Part shown: positions 1-8,296 of the stretch, in pieces | How positions within the stretch are numbered: the first letter of the stretch is position 1 | How the letters are laid out: every line of letters starts with the position of its first letter | Source of the DNA: JAIBJN01 sp035762005 | Lineage (GTDB): Bacteria; Actinomycetota; Thermoleophilia; Gaiellales; Gaiellaceae | Length of the DNA: 64,000 nucleotides | Assembly: GCA_035762005.1 (NCBI GenBank) | Contig: DASTQA010000039.1 | Span: 62,001 to 126,000 of the forward strand | Direction: 5' to 3' | The notes under the pieces: model-generated | What the model saw: only the letters and a program-made list of their open reading frames with translations | What the model was told of the DNA's origin: nothing | The model's database searches: none | Made by a program: the position numbers and the translations under genes

Positions 1-1249
1 CCGCGTCGTCCTCGTAGAGGACGGCCGCCTGGCCCGTGGCGGCGCCGTACACCGGCTCGTCGAAGGAGAGCCGGAAGCCGCGGCTCGCGGGCTCCACGCG
101 CGCGGGCGCGGCGGGCGAGCGATACCTGATCTTCGCGTCGGCGCGCTCGACGGGGACGAAGAGCCGGCCGGGCCCGACCTCGAGCGAGCGGGTGGCGAGC
201 GCGGCCCGCGGGCCGACGACGACGGTGTTCGTGCGCGGCTCCGTGCGGACGGCGTAGAGAGGCTCGGAGGCGACGACGCCGAGGCCTCGCCGCTGGCCGG
301 GCGTGTAGCGCCAGAAGCCCGCGTGCCGGCCGAGCTCCCGCCCGTCCTCGTCGACGATCGCGCCCTCGCGGGACGCGAGGCCGCGGCGCGCGAGGAAGTC
401 GCGGTAGTCGGCCCCAGCCAGGAAGCACGCCTCCTGGCTCTCGCTCCGCCCCGAGGCGGCCAGGCCCGCCGCCCGGGCCTGCGCGCGCGTCTCCTCCTTC
501 GTCTGCTCGCCGAGCGGGAACCAGACGCGGGGGAGCGTGCGCGGGTCGAGGCGCGCGAGCATGTAGGACTGGTCCTTCGCGGCGTCCGCGGCGCGGGCGA
601 GCAGGAGGCGCCCCCGGTGCTCGCGCGTGCGGGCGTAGTGCCCGGTGGCCAGCCGGCCGGCGCCGACGCGCCGCGCGAAGGCGGAGAAGGCCGCGAAGCG
701 GAAGGCGCCGTTGCACCGGACGCACGGGTTCGGCGTCGCGCCCCGCTCGTAGCCGGCGACGAAGGGCGCGACGACCGCCTGCCGGAAGCGCTCCCTCAGG
801 TCGAGCGTGACGTGGGGGACGCCGAGCGCGTGGCACGTCTCGCGGGCGGCCGTCACCGCGGCGGGCGAGCAGCAGGCGCGCTCGGCGTCGGGCCCGGCCG
901 GGTCGGTCCAGAGACGGAGAGTCAGGCCGACGGGCTCGAAGCCCGCCTCCCGCGCCTTCACGAGCGCGACCGCGCTGTCGACGCCCCCGCTCATCGCGAC
1001 GGCGACCCTGGCGGGCGCCGGGGGCGCGGCGACGGCGGGGCCCAGCGCGTCGTGCAGCGCGTCGAGCGCGAGCGGCTCCCCCGGGACGGCGGCGGCGTCG
1101 AGCAGGGTCAGGCCCGTAACCGCCCGGCAGAGCTCGGCCGCGCCGTGCCCGTCGCCGCGAGCGGCACGCACGCGGCCGGCCGCGGTCTCGAGGCGGATCC
1201 AGGCGAGGTCGCCGTCGCCCGCGGCGTTCCCGATCAGCTCTGTGCTCAC
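1..1249 (-). CDS. mnmA: tRNA-uridine 2-sulfurtransferase MnmA, 3' end cut by window edge, with N-terminal extension
   Basis: MnmA activates U34 of Gln, Glu and Lys tRNAs with ATP and inserts sulfur to make 2-thiouridine. The PP-loop motif AMSGGVDSAVAL starts near residue 88. The two catalytic cysteines are in place (NPCVRCNG and SESQEACFLAG), and the last visible residues match the family C-terminus (EPVYGAATGQAAVLYEDD). The GTG start lies 7 nt after a TACCTT hexamer (1257-1262 on the minus strand), which supports it although no Shine-Dalgarno site is seen. About 85 residues precede the PP loop, where MnmA usually begins within 10-15. This extension resembles a worn-down NifU-type Fe-S scaffold domain (inference). 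The C-terminus is outside the window. Confidence 0.93.
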   Translation of the reverse strand, partial: MSTELIGNAAGDGDLAWIRLETAAGRVRAARGDGHGAAELCRAVTGLTLLDAAAVPGEPLALDALHDALGPAVAAPPAPARVAVAMSGGVDSAVALVKAREAGFEPVGLTLRLWTDPAGPDAERACCSPAAVTAARETCHALGVPHVTLDLRERFRQAVVAPFVAGYERGATPNPCVRCNGAFRFAAFSAFARRVGAGRLATGHYARTREHRGRLLLARAADAAKDQSYMLARLDPRTLPRVWFPLGEQTKEETRAQARAAGLAASGRSESQEACFLAGADYRDFLARRGLASREGAIVDEDGRELGRHAGFWRYTPGQRRGLGVVASEPLYAVRTEPRTNTVVVGPRAALATRSLEVGPGRLFVPVERADAKIRYRSPAAPARVEPASRGFRLSFDEPVYGAATGQAAVLYEDDA

Positions 1250-1256
1250 GGTGCAA

Positions 1257-1262
1257 AAGGTA
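1257..1262 (-). promoter_or_regulatory. -10 element for mnmA
   Basis: TACCTT on the minus strand ends 7 nt before the GTG of mnmA, so transcription would begin at or next to the start codon. Further upstream (1300-1316) is an ACCTGG/CCAGGT inverted repeat with a 5-nt spacer, which could be an operator or a stem-loop ending the upstream operon. The 1263-1456 stretch shows no gene. Confidence 0.45.
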
Positions 1263-1456
1263 GTGCTCCACCCCGCCGATGATGCGCCGCGCGTGAGGAA
1301 CCTGGGCGTACCAGGTGGGTGCCCTACCGACCCGGAGGCCGGACGCGGGCTCCCTCTCTGTAGACGTTGGTTCTACATATGCGCACGGCGCCACGCACGG
1401 GGTCGAGCACCGTCCGCCACTCTAGCGCAGGCGCCCCCGCCTCCCGCGGCCGCCTC

Positions 1457-1855
1457 TCAGCCGGCGAAGCGCCAGCGGATCTCTGTCTCGCCCGCGATCC
1501 CGAGCCGCCCGGCGAGCGCAGGCGTGACCTCGAAGGCGAGCCCGGCCGGGACCGGGCCGCGCGCCACGACCTCCGTCTCCGCGCGCCGCCCGCCGTGGTC
1601 GAGGACGATCCTCGCCCCGCACGGGAGGACGGGATGGGACACGCCGGCAGTCGAGGACGCGAGCGTCTCCCCGCACGCGGTCGGCTCGTCGGGCAGCGCG
1701 AGGACGGCCACCCGGGCCTGCTGCCACTCGACTGCCACCTGTCGCGGCGGCGGGGCCTCGTCGTCGCCGATGCTCGTGAGCGCGATCGCGCCGAGCGCGC
1801 CGGCGAGGGCGACGCCGGCGAGCCCGGCCTGCCGCCGCGCGAGCGCCGCGTTCAT
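1457..1855 (-). CDS. Membrane-anchored RlpA-like double-psi beta-barrel protein
   Basis: 132 residues. The start is the ATG at 1855, which overlaps the stop of the upstream gene (ATGA); a longer reading of the frame is arginine-rich and implausible. Residues 10-27 form one hydrophobic segment (signal anchor). The rest, from TACGETL onward, follows the RlpA/barwin-like barrel pattern: LPCGARIVL, then VVARGPV, then FEVTPALAGRLGI. RlpA-type proteins bind or cleave naked peptidoglycan glycan strands. The usual DRGP motif here reads ARGP, so the catalytic aspartate of lytic RlpA enzymes is missing and the protein may only bind. Family assignment is by pattern and moderate. Confidence 0.55.
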   Translation of the reverse strand: MNAALARRQAGLAGVALAGALGAIALTSIGDDEAPPPRQVAVEWQQARVAVLALPDEPTACGETLASSTAGVSHPVLPCGARIVLDHGGRRAETEVVARGPVPAGLAFEVTPALAGRLGIAGETEIRWRFAG

Positions 1856-2685
1856 CGGCCGGCGTGTTCGAGGAGCTCGCCGAACGACTCGCGCACGAGC
1901 CCGTCGAACTCGGTCGGGAGCGACCCGTCCGGCGTCGCGAACTGGCGCAGGTGGACGAAGAGGTACGACCACTCCTCGTAGCGGACGGGGTCTCGCTGCT
2001 GCTCGACGCGGGCACGGCGCTCGAGATCCCAGAGGTTCCAGCGCCGCGGCCCGGCGGTGGCGCGGGTGCGGAGGTCGACGACGGACGACCGCGGCCCGGC
2101 CGCGGGGGGCGGCCGAGGCGGCGGTGCGGGCTCCGGCTCGGGCTCCGGGGACGGCACCGGGCGGAGCGGAGGCCGCGGCGGCAGCTCCGCCGGCGGCGCG
2201 AGCGGCGGCTCGTCCGGCGGCGGCGTGGCGGCGACGGGCCGGGCGGGCGTCGCCGCGGGCGGCTCCGGCGGAAGGCCGTCGGCGACCGGCGCCGCCGCGG
2301 GCTTCGCCGCCCGGGCGGGCGCCTCGGCCGCGCGCGGGGCGGCGGGAGGACGCACCGGCGAGGGGGGATCCATCGACACGGGACGGGCGGTCTCGGATGC
2401 GACAGGCGGTCGGGCCGCCGGAGGCGGGACCGGCGCTGGGACGGCGACCGCCTCGGGCGCGGCCGCCGCGGTCGGCCGGTCGTCCGGCGAAGGCGGCCCC
2501 ACGGCCGGGCCGGGGGGCTCACGACGCCAGGAGAGCCACTCCACCGCCCAGGCGACCGCCAGCGCGAGGGTCATGACGATCACGACGACGAGCGGACGAA
2601 GCTCGGCCAGCCAGAGCGCGAGCCCGACCGTGAGCAGGAAGCCGGCGAGCGCGAGGAGGCGGAAGATCGATCGCCTGTCGGGCAC
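1852..2685 (-). CDS. Two-helix membrane protein with long proline/alanine-rich linker
   Basis: 277 residues, GTG start. Two hydrophobic segments at about residues 8-26 and 30-50 are followed by about 150 residues dominated by Pro, Ala and Arg, then a compact tryptophan- and charge-rich C-terminal domain (about residues 215-277, beginning near RRWNLWDLERRARVEQQ). I do not recognise the family. It sits between a coiled-coil protein (21-bp gap) and an RlpA-like protein (4-bp overlap). The order coiled coil, membrane linker, wall-binding barrel suggests an envelope or septum assembly, which is inference from context only. Confidence 0.6.
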   Translation of the reverse strand: MPDRRSIFRLLALAGFLLTVGLALWLAELRPLVVVIVMTLALAVAWAVEWLSWRREPPGPAVGPPSPDDRPTAAAAPEAVAVPAPVPPPAARPPVASETARPVSMDPPSPVRPPAAPRAAEAPARAAKPAAAPVADGLPPEPPAATPARPVAATPPPDEPPLAPPAELPPRPPLRPVPSPEPEPEPAPPPRPPPAAGPRSSVVDLRTRATAGPRRWNLWDLERRARVEQQRDPVRYEEWSYLFVHLRQFATPDGSLPTEFDGLVRESFGELLEHAGR

Positions 2686-2706
2686 GCTCCGGCGCCGGCG
2701 CCTCGC

Positions 2707-3669
2707 CTACGGGGCGCCCGGACGCTCGTCCTCGTCGGCGTGCTCTCGCTCGCCGGGTTCCGCGCCCGCGTCCTCCGGCGTCGCCTCGAGCCCGGCGTCG
2801 CTCGTCTCCGATTCGGTGTCTGTCGAGCCCGGCGCGTCCGCGGGGGGCGTCGCCGCCCCGTGCCCCTCGGCGTCCGGCTCGCTCGCGGCCGGTCCCGTCG
2901 CTGCAGGCTCCGCCCGCAGGAGCGAGGCGCCCTGCGGCCCCCGCTGCGCCACGACCGTCGCCTCGGCGGCACGCACGATCGCCTCGACCGCGTCCTGCAC
3001 GGCCGGGTCGCCGTGGCCCGCGGCGGCGAGGAGCTGCTCGGCGCCCATGCGCGCGCGCTGGACGATGACCTCCGCCTGCGCCCGTGCCCACTCGAGGGTC
3101 TGCTCGACCTCGGCGCGGGCGGCGTTCGTCAGCTCCGTCGCCTGGTGCCGCGCCTGCTCTGTGAGCCGGTTGCCGCGCGACTCGGCCTCGCGCAGCTCCG
3201 CGGTCGAGTCGCGGTTCGCCTTCGTCAGGACCTCGCGCGCCTCCTTGCGGGCCGCGCTCAGGATCTCCGTGCGCTGGCGCTCCGTCTCCTGGCGGATCCG
3301 CGCGATCTCGGCCTCCTGCTGCTGGAGCTCCATCAGCTTCTCGCGGATCTCCTGCTCGGCGCGGGCGATCTGCTTCGTCGCCGCGTCCTGGGCGTCCCGC
3401 TCGATCGTGTCGGCGAACTCGGCCGCGGCGCGGACGATGTGGAGCGAGTCCATGCGCACGGCGTGGCCGCTGGGCTCCGTGACGGCGCTCTTCGGCGCGG
3501 CCTGGAGCACGCGCAGGTTCGCCTGGAGCGAGGTGACGTGCCGCCGGAAGGCGTCGAAGGCCTCCTGCACCTTCGCGCGGTCGAAGCCGTCGGTCGACGC
3601 CGGCAGGTCCTCGAGCCTCGGCAGCGGCGTCAGGCCCGGCTGGGCCCGACCTGGTTCCTGAGTGGACAT
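2707..3669 (-). CDS. Long coiled-coil protein, DivIVA-like in style
   Basis: 320 residues; ATG preceded by an AGGGGAGG Shine-Dalgarno site. Residues about 35-60 and 90-215 are heptad-rich and full of Glu, Arg, Gln and Ala, predicting one long coiled coil; the last 90 residues are acidic, Pro/Ala/Thr-rich and probably disordered. No membrane segment or enzyme motif is visible. Actinobacterial DivIVA/Wag31-type cytoskeletal proteins have this build but normally begin with a conserved membrane-binding segment that I do not see here, so the link is only by architecture. It is the first gene of a likely three-gene envelope operon. Confidence 0.6.
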   Translation of the reverse strand: MSTQEPGRAQPGLTPLPRLEDLPASTDGFDRAKVQEAFDAFRRHVTSLQANLRVLQAAPKSAVTEPSGHAVRMDSLHIVRAAAEFADTIERDAQDAATKQIARAEQEIREKLMELQQQEAEIARIRQETERQRTEILSAARKEAREVLTKANRDSTAELREAESRGNRLTEQARHQATELTNAARAEVEQTLEWARAQAEVIVQRARMGAEQLLAAAGHGDPAVQDAVEAIVRAAEATVVAQRGPQGASLLRAEPAATGPAASEPDAEGHGAATPPADAPGSTDTESETSDAGLEATPEDAGAEPGEREHADEDERPGAP

Positions 3670-3753
3670 GTTCGCTACGCCTCCCCTCCGCGTGCACGCC
3701 GCGGGATCGTCTGAAGTATGCCCTTCCTCATCGGCTGGACCGGCGGGCCTCCT

Positions 3754-5493
3754 TTAGTCCGGGCCGGCCCGGAGCTGAATTCCGAGCTCGCGCAGCTGTT
3801 CCTCCCCGACCTCCGAGGGCGCGCCGCTCATCGGATCGACCCCGGCCTGGTTCTTCGGGAACGCGATCACGTCGCGGAGGTTCGGCTCGCCGGCGAGGAG
3901 CATGACCGTGCGGTCCATCCCCGGGGCGAACCCGCCGTGCGGCGGCGCGCCCATGGCGAGCGCGTCGAGGAGGAAGCCGAAGCGCGACCGCTGCTCCTCC
4001 CGCGAGATCCGGAGGACGTCGAACACCTTCGCCTGGAGGTCCGGCCGGTGGATCCTGATCGAGCCGCTGCCGAGCTCGACCCCGTTGACGACGAGGTCGT
4101 ACGCCTGCGCGACGGTCGCGCCCGGATCCCGCTCCAGGAGCTCCTCCGACTCGGGGGTCGGCGCCGTGAACGGGTGGTGGTTCGCCTGCCACGCCTCCTC
4201 GTCCTCGTCCCAGTCGAACATCGGGAAGTCGACGATCCACACCGGGCGCCAGAGCGCCTCGTCGACGAGCCCCAGCCGGCGGGCGAGGTGCAGGCGCAGG
4301 TTCCCGAGCACACGCTCGACGACGGCGGGCCGGTCGGCGCAGAAGAGCGCCGTCGAGCCCGGCTGCGTGCGGAAGAGCGCGAGCTCCTCCTCCGAGAGGA
4401 ACTTCGCGATCGGAGAGCGCGCCTCCCCGCCCTCCGGGAAGACGAGGTACGCGAGCCCCTTCGCCCCCCACTCCGCGGCGACCGCCTCGAGCCGCTCGAG
4501 CTCGGCCCGCGAGAAGGCCTGCGGGACGCGGAGGAAGCGGACGCACTCGGCCTTCGCGAAGACGCCGAACGACGACGCGCGCGTCGCCTCGGTCGCGTCC
4601 TCGATCTCGAGGCCGACGCGGAGGTCCGGCTTGTCGGTCCCGAAGCGCCGCATCGACTCGGCGAACGTCAGCCGAGGGAAGGGCGTCCGGAGCTCGACGC
4701 CGATGCACTCCCGCCAGACGGCGCCGAAGACCTCCTCCATGAGGCCGAAGATCGCCTCGCGGTCCGGGAAGGCCATCTCGAGGTCGAGCTGCGTGATCTC
4801 CTGGACGCGGTCGGCGCGGAGATCCTCGTCCCGGAAGCAGCGGGCGATCTGGTAGTACCGCTCGAACCCCGAGATGACGAGCAGCTGCTTGTAGATCTGC
4901 GGCGACTGCGGCAGGGCGAAGAACCGGCCCGGCTGGAGGCGGGTCGGGACGAGGAAGTCGCGGGCGCCCTCAGGCGTCGGCTTCGCCATGATCGGCGTCT
5001 CGATCTCGACGAACCCGGCCGCGTCCATCTCGCGCCGGATGATCGAGATCATCCGGGCCCGCATGCGGATGTTGCGCTGGAGCCGCGCCCGGCGCAGGTC
5101 GATCCAGCGGTAGCGGATGCGCAGCGTCTCGTCGACGCCCTCGTCGTCGAGCTGGAAGGGGAGCGGCGGGCACTCGGAGACGATCTCGAGGTCGTCGACC
5201 TGGAGCTCGACCTCGCCGGTGGGGAGGTCGGGGTTGACGTTCTCGGGCGCCCGCCGCACGACCTCGCCCTCGGCGCGGAGGACGAACTCGCTGCGGACGG
5301 CGTGCGCCGCCGCGTGCGCGCCGGGCGCGCGCTCCGGGTTGACGACGAGCTGGCAGATCCCGCTCGAGTCGCGGAGGTCGACGAAGACGAGCCCGCCGTG
5401 GTCGCGCCGCGTGTCGGCCCAGCCCGCGAGCGTCACGCGCCGGCCGACGTGCCCGGGCCGCACCTCGCCGCACATGAGGTCACGCCACCTCAT
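3754..5493 (-). CDS. aspS: Aspartate--tRNA ligase (probably non-discriminating)
   Basis: 579 residues, the normal length for bacterial AspRS. Order: N-terminal OB-fold anticodon domain (1-105), class II catalytic core with motif 2 (FRDEDLRADR, 220-229), the bacterial GAD-type insertion, and motif 3 at the C-terminus (GGFAPGMDR). ATG at 5493 overlaps the hisS stop (ATGA). The anticodon domain has TRRDHGGL, with His where discriminating enzymes have Leu; in studied enzymes this marks AspRS that also charges tRNA-Asn for GatCAB. The motif normally read RQPEFTQ is RVQEITQ here (229-235), an unusual change beside the aspartate/ATP site. Confidence 0.96.
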   Translation of the reverse strand: MRWRDLMCGEVRPGHVGRRVTLAGWADTRRDHGGLVFVDLRDSSGICQLVVNPERAPGAHAAAHAVRSEFVLRAEGEVVRRAPENVNPDLPTGEVELQVDDLEIVSECPPLPFQLDDEGVDETLRIRYRWIDLRRARLQRNIRMRARMISIIRREMDAAGFVEIETPIMAKPTPEGARDFLVPTRLQPGRFFALPQSPQIYKQLLVISGFERYYQIARCFRDEDLRADRVQEITQLDLEMAFPDREAIFGLMEEVFGAVWRECIGVELRTPFPRLTFAESMRRFGTDKPDLRVGLEIEDATEATRASSFGVFAKAECVRFLRVPQAFSRAELERLEAVAAEWGAKGLAYLVFPEGGEARSPIAKFLSEEELALFRTQPGSTALFCADRPAVVERVLGNLRLHLARRLGLVDEALWRPVWIVDFPMFDWDEDEEAWQANHHPFTAPTPESEELLERDPGATVAQAYDLVVNGVELGSGSIRIHRPDLQAKVFDVLRISREEQRSRFGFLLDALAMGAPPHGGFAPGMDRTVMLLAGEPNLRDVIAFPKNQAGVDPMSGAPSEVGEEQLRELGIQLRAGPD

Positions 5494-6806
5494 GAGGTCC
5501 GGCGCTCTTCCGGCACGGACCGCGACCCACGCGCGCGGTTCTCGGCTGTACGCTCGGAAGCGGGTGGTGGGCCGGGGTGCCCCAGGACGGAGGAGGCGAG
5601 CTCGCCGACCGGGAAGGCCGGCACGAGGTCGGCGCCCTCGCTGCGGATCGTCGCCTCGTCGCCCTCCACACGGACGAGAATGCCGGCGCCGGAGCGGCCG
5701 GCCTGGGTCATCTGCCCCTTGAGGGAGCGTCCGGCGTAGTCGACGTCGCAGCGGAGTCCGGACCGCCGCAGCTCGGCGACCTGGGCGAGCACCCGGGGGC
5801 GGTCGGCCGTCGGGGCGCAGACGACGAAGACGTCGAGGCCGGGCGCGTCCGGCTCCCGGGCGCTCGAGAGGGCGACGCGCTCGACGCCGGCCGCCCAGCC
5901 GACGCCGGGCGTGTGCGCGCCGCCGATCTCCTCGATGAGGTAGTCGTAGCGCCCGCCCGCGCAAATGGTTGCCTGGGCGGCCCCGAGGCCCTCGTTCACG
6001 AACTCGAAGACGGTCCGCGTGTAGTAGTCGAGGCCGCGGACGAGCGTCGGGACGAGCTCGTACTCGATGCCGTAGGCGTCGAGGAAGGCGCGCACGTCGG
6101 CGAAGTGCTCGCGACAGGGAGCGCAGAGCGACTCGCCGATCGTCGGCGCGTCCGCGAGCACGCGGCGGACGCCCTCGTCGTCGGTGTCGAAGACGCGCAG
6201 CGGGCTCACGTCCGCGCGGCGGCGGGCCTCCTCGTCGAGCTCGCCGCGCCGCTGCGCCAGGAAGGCCCCGAGCCGCTCGACGTACGCGGGGCGGCAGTGG
6301 CGGTCGCCGATCGAGTTCAGCTCCAGGCGGGTGTGCGTCACGCCCGTGCGGCGCTCGATCTCGGTGAAGAGCTGGATCAGCTCGGCGTCGAGCGCAGGGT
6401 CGTCGGAGCCCATCGCCTCGACCCCGATCTGCCAGAACTCCCGGTAGCGGCCCTTGGCTGGGCGCGAGTAGCGGTACATCGGGCCGACGTAGAAGGTCTT
6501 CACCGGCTGCGGCTGGCGGTGGAGGCCGTGCTGGAGGTATGCGCGGGCGACCGGCGCCGTCCCCTCCGGGCGCAGGGTGAGCGAGCGGCCGCTCCGGTCG
6601 GCGAACGTGTACATCTCCTTCTGGACGACGTCCGAGCCGGCGCCCGACGTGCGGGCGAAGAGGTCGGTGTCCTCGAACGTCGGCGTGTCGATGCGGCCGT
6701 AGCCGTAGGCGGCGGCGGCGCTCTCCGCCGCCTCGACGACGGCCCGGCGGCGCGGCTGATCGGCGGGAAGGACGTCGAACGTCCCCCGCGGCGCCTCGAT
6801 CTTCAC
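5490..6806 (-). CDS. hisS: Histidine--tRNA ligase
   Basis: 438 residues. Class II synthetase: motif 1 region near the N-terminus (APRGTFDVLP), motif 2 (YRYSRPAKGRYREFWQ), the HisRS-specific motifs LVRGLDYYTRTVFEF and CAGGRYDYLIEEIGG, motif 3 (GVGWAAGVERV) and a C-terminal anticodon-binding domain. GTG at 6806 overlaps the stop of the upstream MBL-fold gene (GTGA), and its own stop overlaps aspS. The N-terminal reading of the longer open frame is a shadow of the MBL gene. The C-terminal 20 residues are basic and look disordered. Confidence 0.96.
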   Translation of the reverse strand: MKIEAPRGTFDVLPADQPRRRAVVEAAESAAAAYGYGRIDTPTFEDTDLFARTSGAGSDVVQKEMYTFADRSGRSLTLRPEGTAPVARAYLQHGLHRQPQPVKTFYVGPMYRYSRPAKGRYREFWQIGVEAMGSDDPALDAELIQLFTEIERRTGVTHTRLELNSIGDRHCRPAYVERLGAFLAQRRGELDEEARRRADVSPLRVFDTDDEGVRRVLADAPTIGESLCAPCREHFADVRAFLDAYGIEYELVPTLVRGLDYYTRTVFEFVNEGLGAAQATICAGGRYDYLIEEIGGAHTPGVGWAAGVERVALSSAREPDAPGLDVFVVCAPTADRPRVLAQVAELRRSGLRCDVDYAGRSLKGQMTQAGRSGAGILVRVEGDEATIRSEGADLVPAFPVGELASSVLGHPGPPPASERTAENRARGSRSVPEERRTS

Positions 6807-7450
6807 GGCGCCTGGGCTCGCAGCTCGGCGAGGAACGGGTTCGTCTCGAGCTCGCGACCGAGCGTCGTCGCCGGCCCGTGGCCCGGGTAGACGACGGTGT
6901 CGGGCGGGAACCGCTCGACGAGCATGCGGATCGAGTCGAGGAGGGCGTCCCAGCTGTTGCCCGGGCGGTCCGTGCGACCGACCGAGCCGGCGAAGAGCAC
7001 GTCGCCCGAGAAGAGACATCCCTCGGCCGCGAAGGCGAGGTGGCCGGCGGTGTGCCCCGGCACGCGAACCGTCTCGAAGGCGATGCCGGCCAGCTCGAGG
7101 CGCTCGTCCCCGGCGAGGAGCACCTCGGCGACGTGGCCGGGGAGGACGAGGTCGATTCCGGCGGGCAGGAAGTCGCCCGGTCGCTCGAGCCGCTCCCGCT
7201 CGGACGCCGCCACGTGGACGGGAGCGCCGGTCGCGCGGGCGAGCTCCGGGACGCCTGCGATGTGGTCGACGTCCCCGTGGGTCACGAGGATGCCCGCGCA
7301 CCGAGCCCCGCCGAGCGCCGCGAGGATCCGCGGCCCCTCCCCCGGCCATCCCGGGTCGACGACGACCGCCTCCTCCTCGCCGGGGCGGCGCACGACGTAG
7401 CAGTTGGACTGGTACGCGCCCAGGGGAAGCTGCTCGACCTCGAGGCCCAT
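6803..7450 (-). CDS. MBL-fold hydrolase, glyoxalase II-like, with altered metal motif
   Basis: 215 residues. Pattern of the metallo-beta-lactamase fold as in glyoxalase II and related thioesterases: the metal loop after LVTH, PGHTAGHLAF, FSGDVLF, and YPGHGPATTLG. The hallmark HxHxDH reads HGDVDH (about residues 58-63), so Asp replaces the second histidine ligand while the other ligands are present; this should change metal 1 binding. Substrate unknown. It is the first gene of the MBL-hisS-aspS overlap chain. Its start lies 9 nt behind a TAGACT hexamer, with no Shine-Dalgarno site, so it is probably read from a leaderless mRNA. Confidence 0.85.
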   Translation of the reverse strand: MGLEVEQLPLGAYQSNCYVVRRPGEEEAVVVDPGWPGEGPRILAALGGARCAGILVTHGDVDHIAGVPELARATGAPVHVAASERERLERPGDFLPAGIDLVLPGHVAEVLLAGDERLELAGIAFETVRVPGHTAGHLAFAAEGCLFSGDVLFAGSVGRTDRPGNSWDALLDSIRMLVERFPPDTVVYPGHGPATTLGRELETNPFLAELRAQAP

Positions 7451-7459
7451 CGCGCGCTG

Positions 7460-7499
7460 AGTCTAGTGGGCCGGGCGGGGCGGGGACCGCGGCTAGACT
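7460..7499. promoter_or_regulatory. Divergent promoter pair between MBL-hisS-aspS and the cupin gene
   Basis: Two copies of TAGACT face away from each other: minus strand 7465-7460 (9 nt before the MBL ATG) and plus strand 7494-7499 (8 nt before the cupin ATG). Both fit the actinobacterial -10 TANNNT and both predict leaderless transcripts. No convincing -35 is seen for either. Confidence 0.55.
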
Positions 7500-7507
7500 G
7501 CCGTCCG

Positions 7508-7858
7508 ATGGAGGCCTGGAGGCTCGCCGAGATCGACACGCCGGGCGGCAGCCGCTCCCCGGTCGTGCTCAAGAGCGACGACGAGGCGCGGGCGGTCCTC
7601 CTCGGCCTCGCGCCCGGCCAGGAGCTCGGCGACCATCAGGTGAAGGAGCACGCCTGGATCGTCGTCGTGGCGGGCGACGCGACCTTCCGCGCCGACGGCG
7701 AGGTGGTCGACGGCGGCGTCGGGACGCTCGTCCGCTTCGAGCCGGACGAGCGGCACTCGGTCCGGTCGGAGAACGGCGCGAAGTTGCTGCTGCTCTTCGC
7801 TCCCTGGCCCGGCCCGGGGCACTACCGCGGCGAGGAGAAGACCGGCGCGACCGCCTAG
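7508..7858 (+). CDS. Small cupin-domain protein
   Basis: 116 residues. A single cupin barrel: the first motif is around QELGDHQVKEHAWIVVVAG (residues 40-58) and the second around LVRFEPDERHSV. Only some of the usual metal-binding His/Glu are present, so metal binding is uncertain. The gene is monocistronic, with its own TAGACT -10 element and ATG 8 nt behind it. Related small cupins sense or protect against small organic molecules, but no specific role can be read here. Confidence 0.8.
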   Translation: MEAWRLAEIDTPGGSRSPVVLKSDDEARAVLLGLAPGQELGDHQVKEHAWIVVVAGDATFRADGEVVDGGVGTLVRFEPDERHSVRSENGAKLLLLFAPWPGPGHYRGEEKTGATA

Positions 7859-7882
7859 CCGGCCGGCGCGCCCGCCGGCCCT

Positions 7883-8293
7883 TCAGCGCGTCCGCTTCGC
7901 GGCTCGCTCGCGCTCGTGCCGGCGCATGAGCATCCGGTACACGAACAGGTCGACCATGTAGCTGAACGGCATGAAGAACGCGAGCAGCAGGACGACGTTG
8001 AAGACGAGGCCCGCGATCGTGACGTCGCTCGTGAGCGCGATGAAGATCGCGATGAGCGGCGCGAATATGGCCGACCGGCGCAGCACCCGCCGCAGCGACG
8101 GCTTCTCGAGGGGGCGTCCCCGCCGGTCGAGGGGAGCGGACGTCGTCTTCGCGCGGGGCGCGCCGTTCCGCTCCGCCTCGTGCTCGCGCGGAGACTCGAG
8201 CGGGATCTCCTCCCCTTCCTCCGTCTCGATGACGTACTCGTACTCGTGGCGCTTGAGCTTCTCGCGCCGCCGGCGCTGCTTGCGGCTCGGCAC
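7883..8293 (-). CDS. Two-helix membrane protein with basic N-terminus
   Basis: 136 residues, GTG start. The first 75 residues are hydrophilic and very rich in Arg, Lys and Glu; two hydrophobic segments follow at about 77-97 and 99-121, then an Arg-rich tail, giving both ends in the cytoplasm by the positive-inside rule. Family not recognised. The start follows the stop of the next upstream small membrane gene by 3 nt, so the two are co-transcribed, probably behind hutI. Confidence 0.6.
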   Translation of the reverse strand: MPSRKQRRRREKLKRHEYEYVIETEEGEEIPLESPREHEAERNGAPRAKTTSAPLDRRGRPLEKPSLRRVLRRSAIFAPLIAIFIALTSDVTIAGLVFNVVLLLAFFMPFSYMVDLFVYRMLMRRHERERAAKRTR

Positions 8294-8296
8294 GGC

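Noticed and set aside
807..2576. Large plus-strand frame over the mnmA and envelope genes
   Set aside because: Low-complexity Ser/Ala/Arg composition and no conserved motif; minus-strand genes explain the region.
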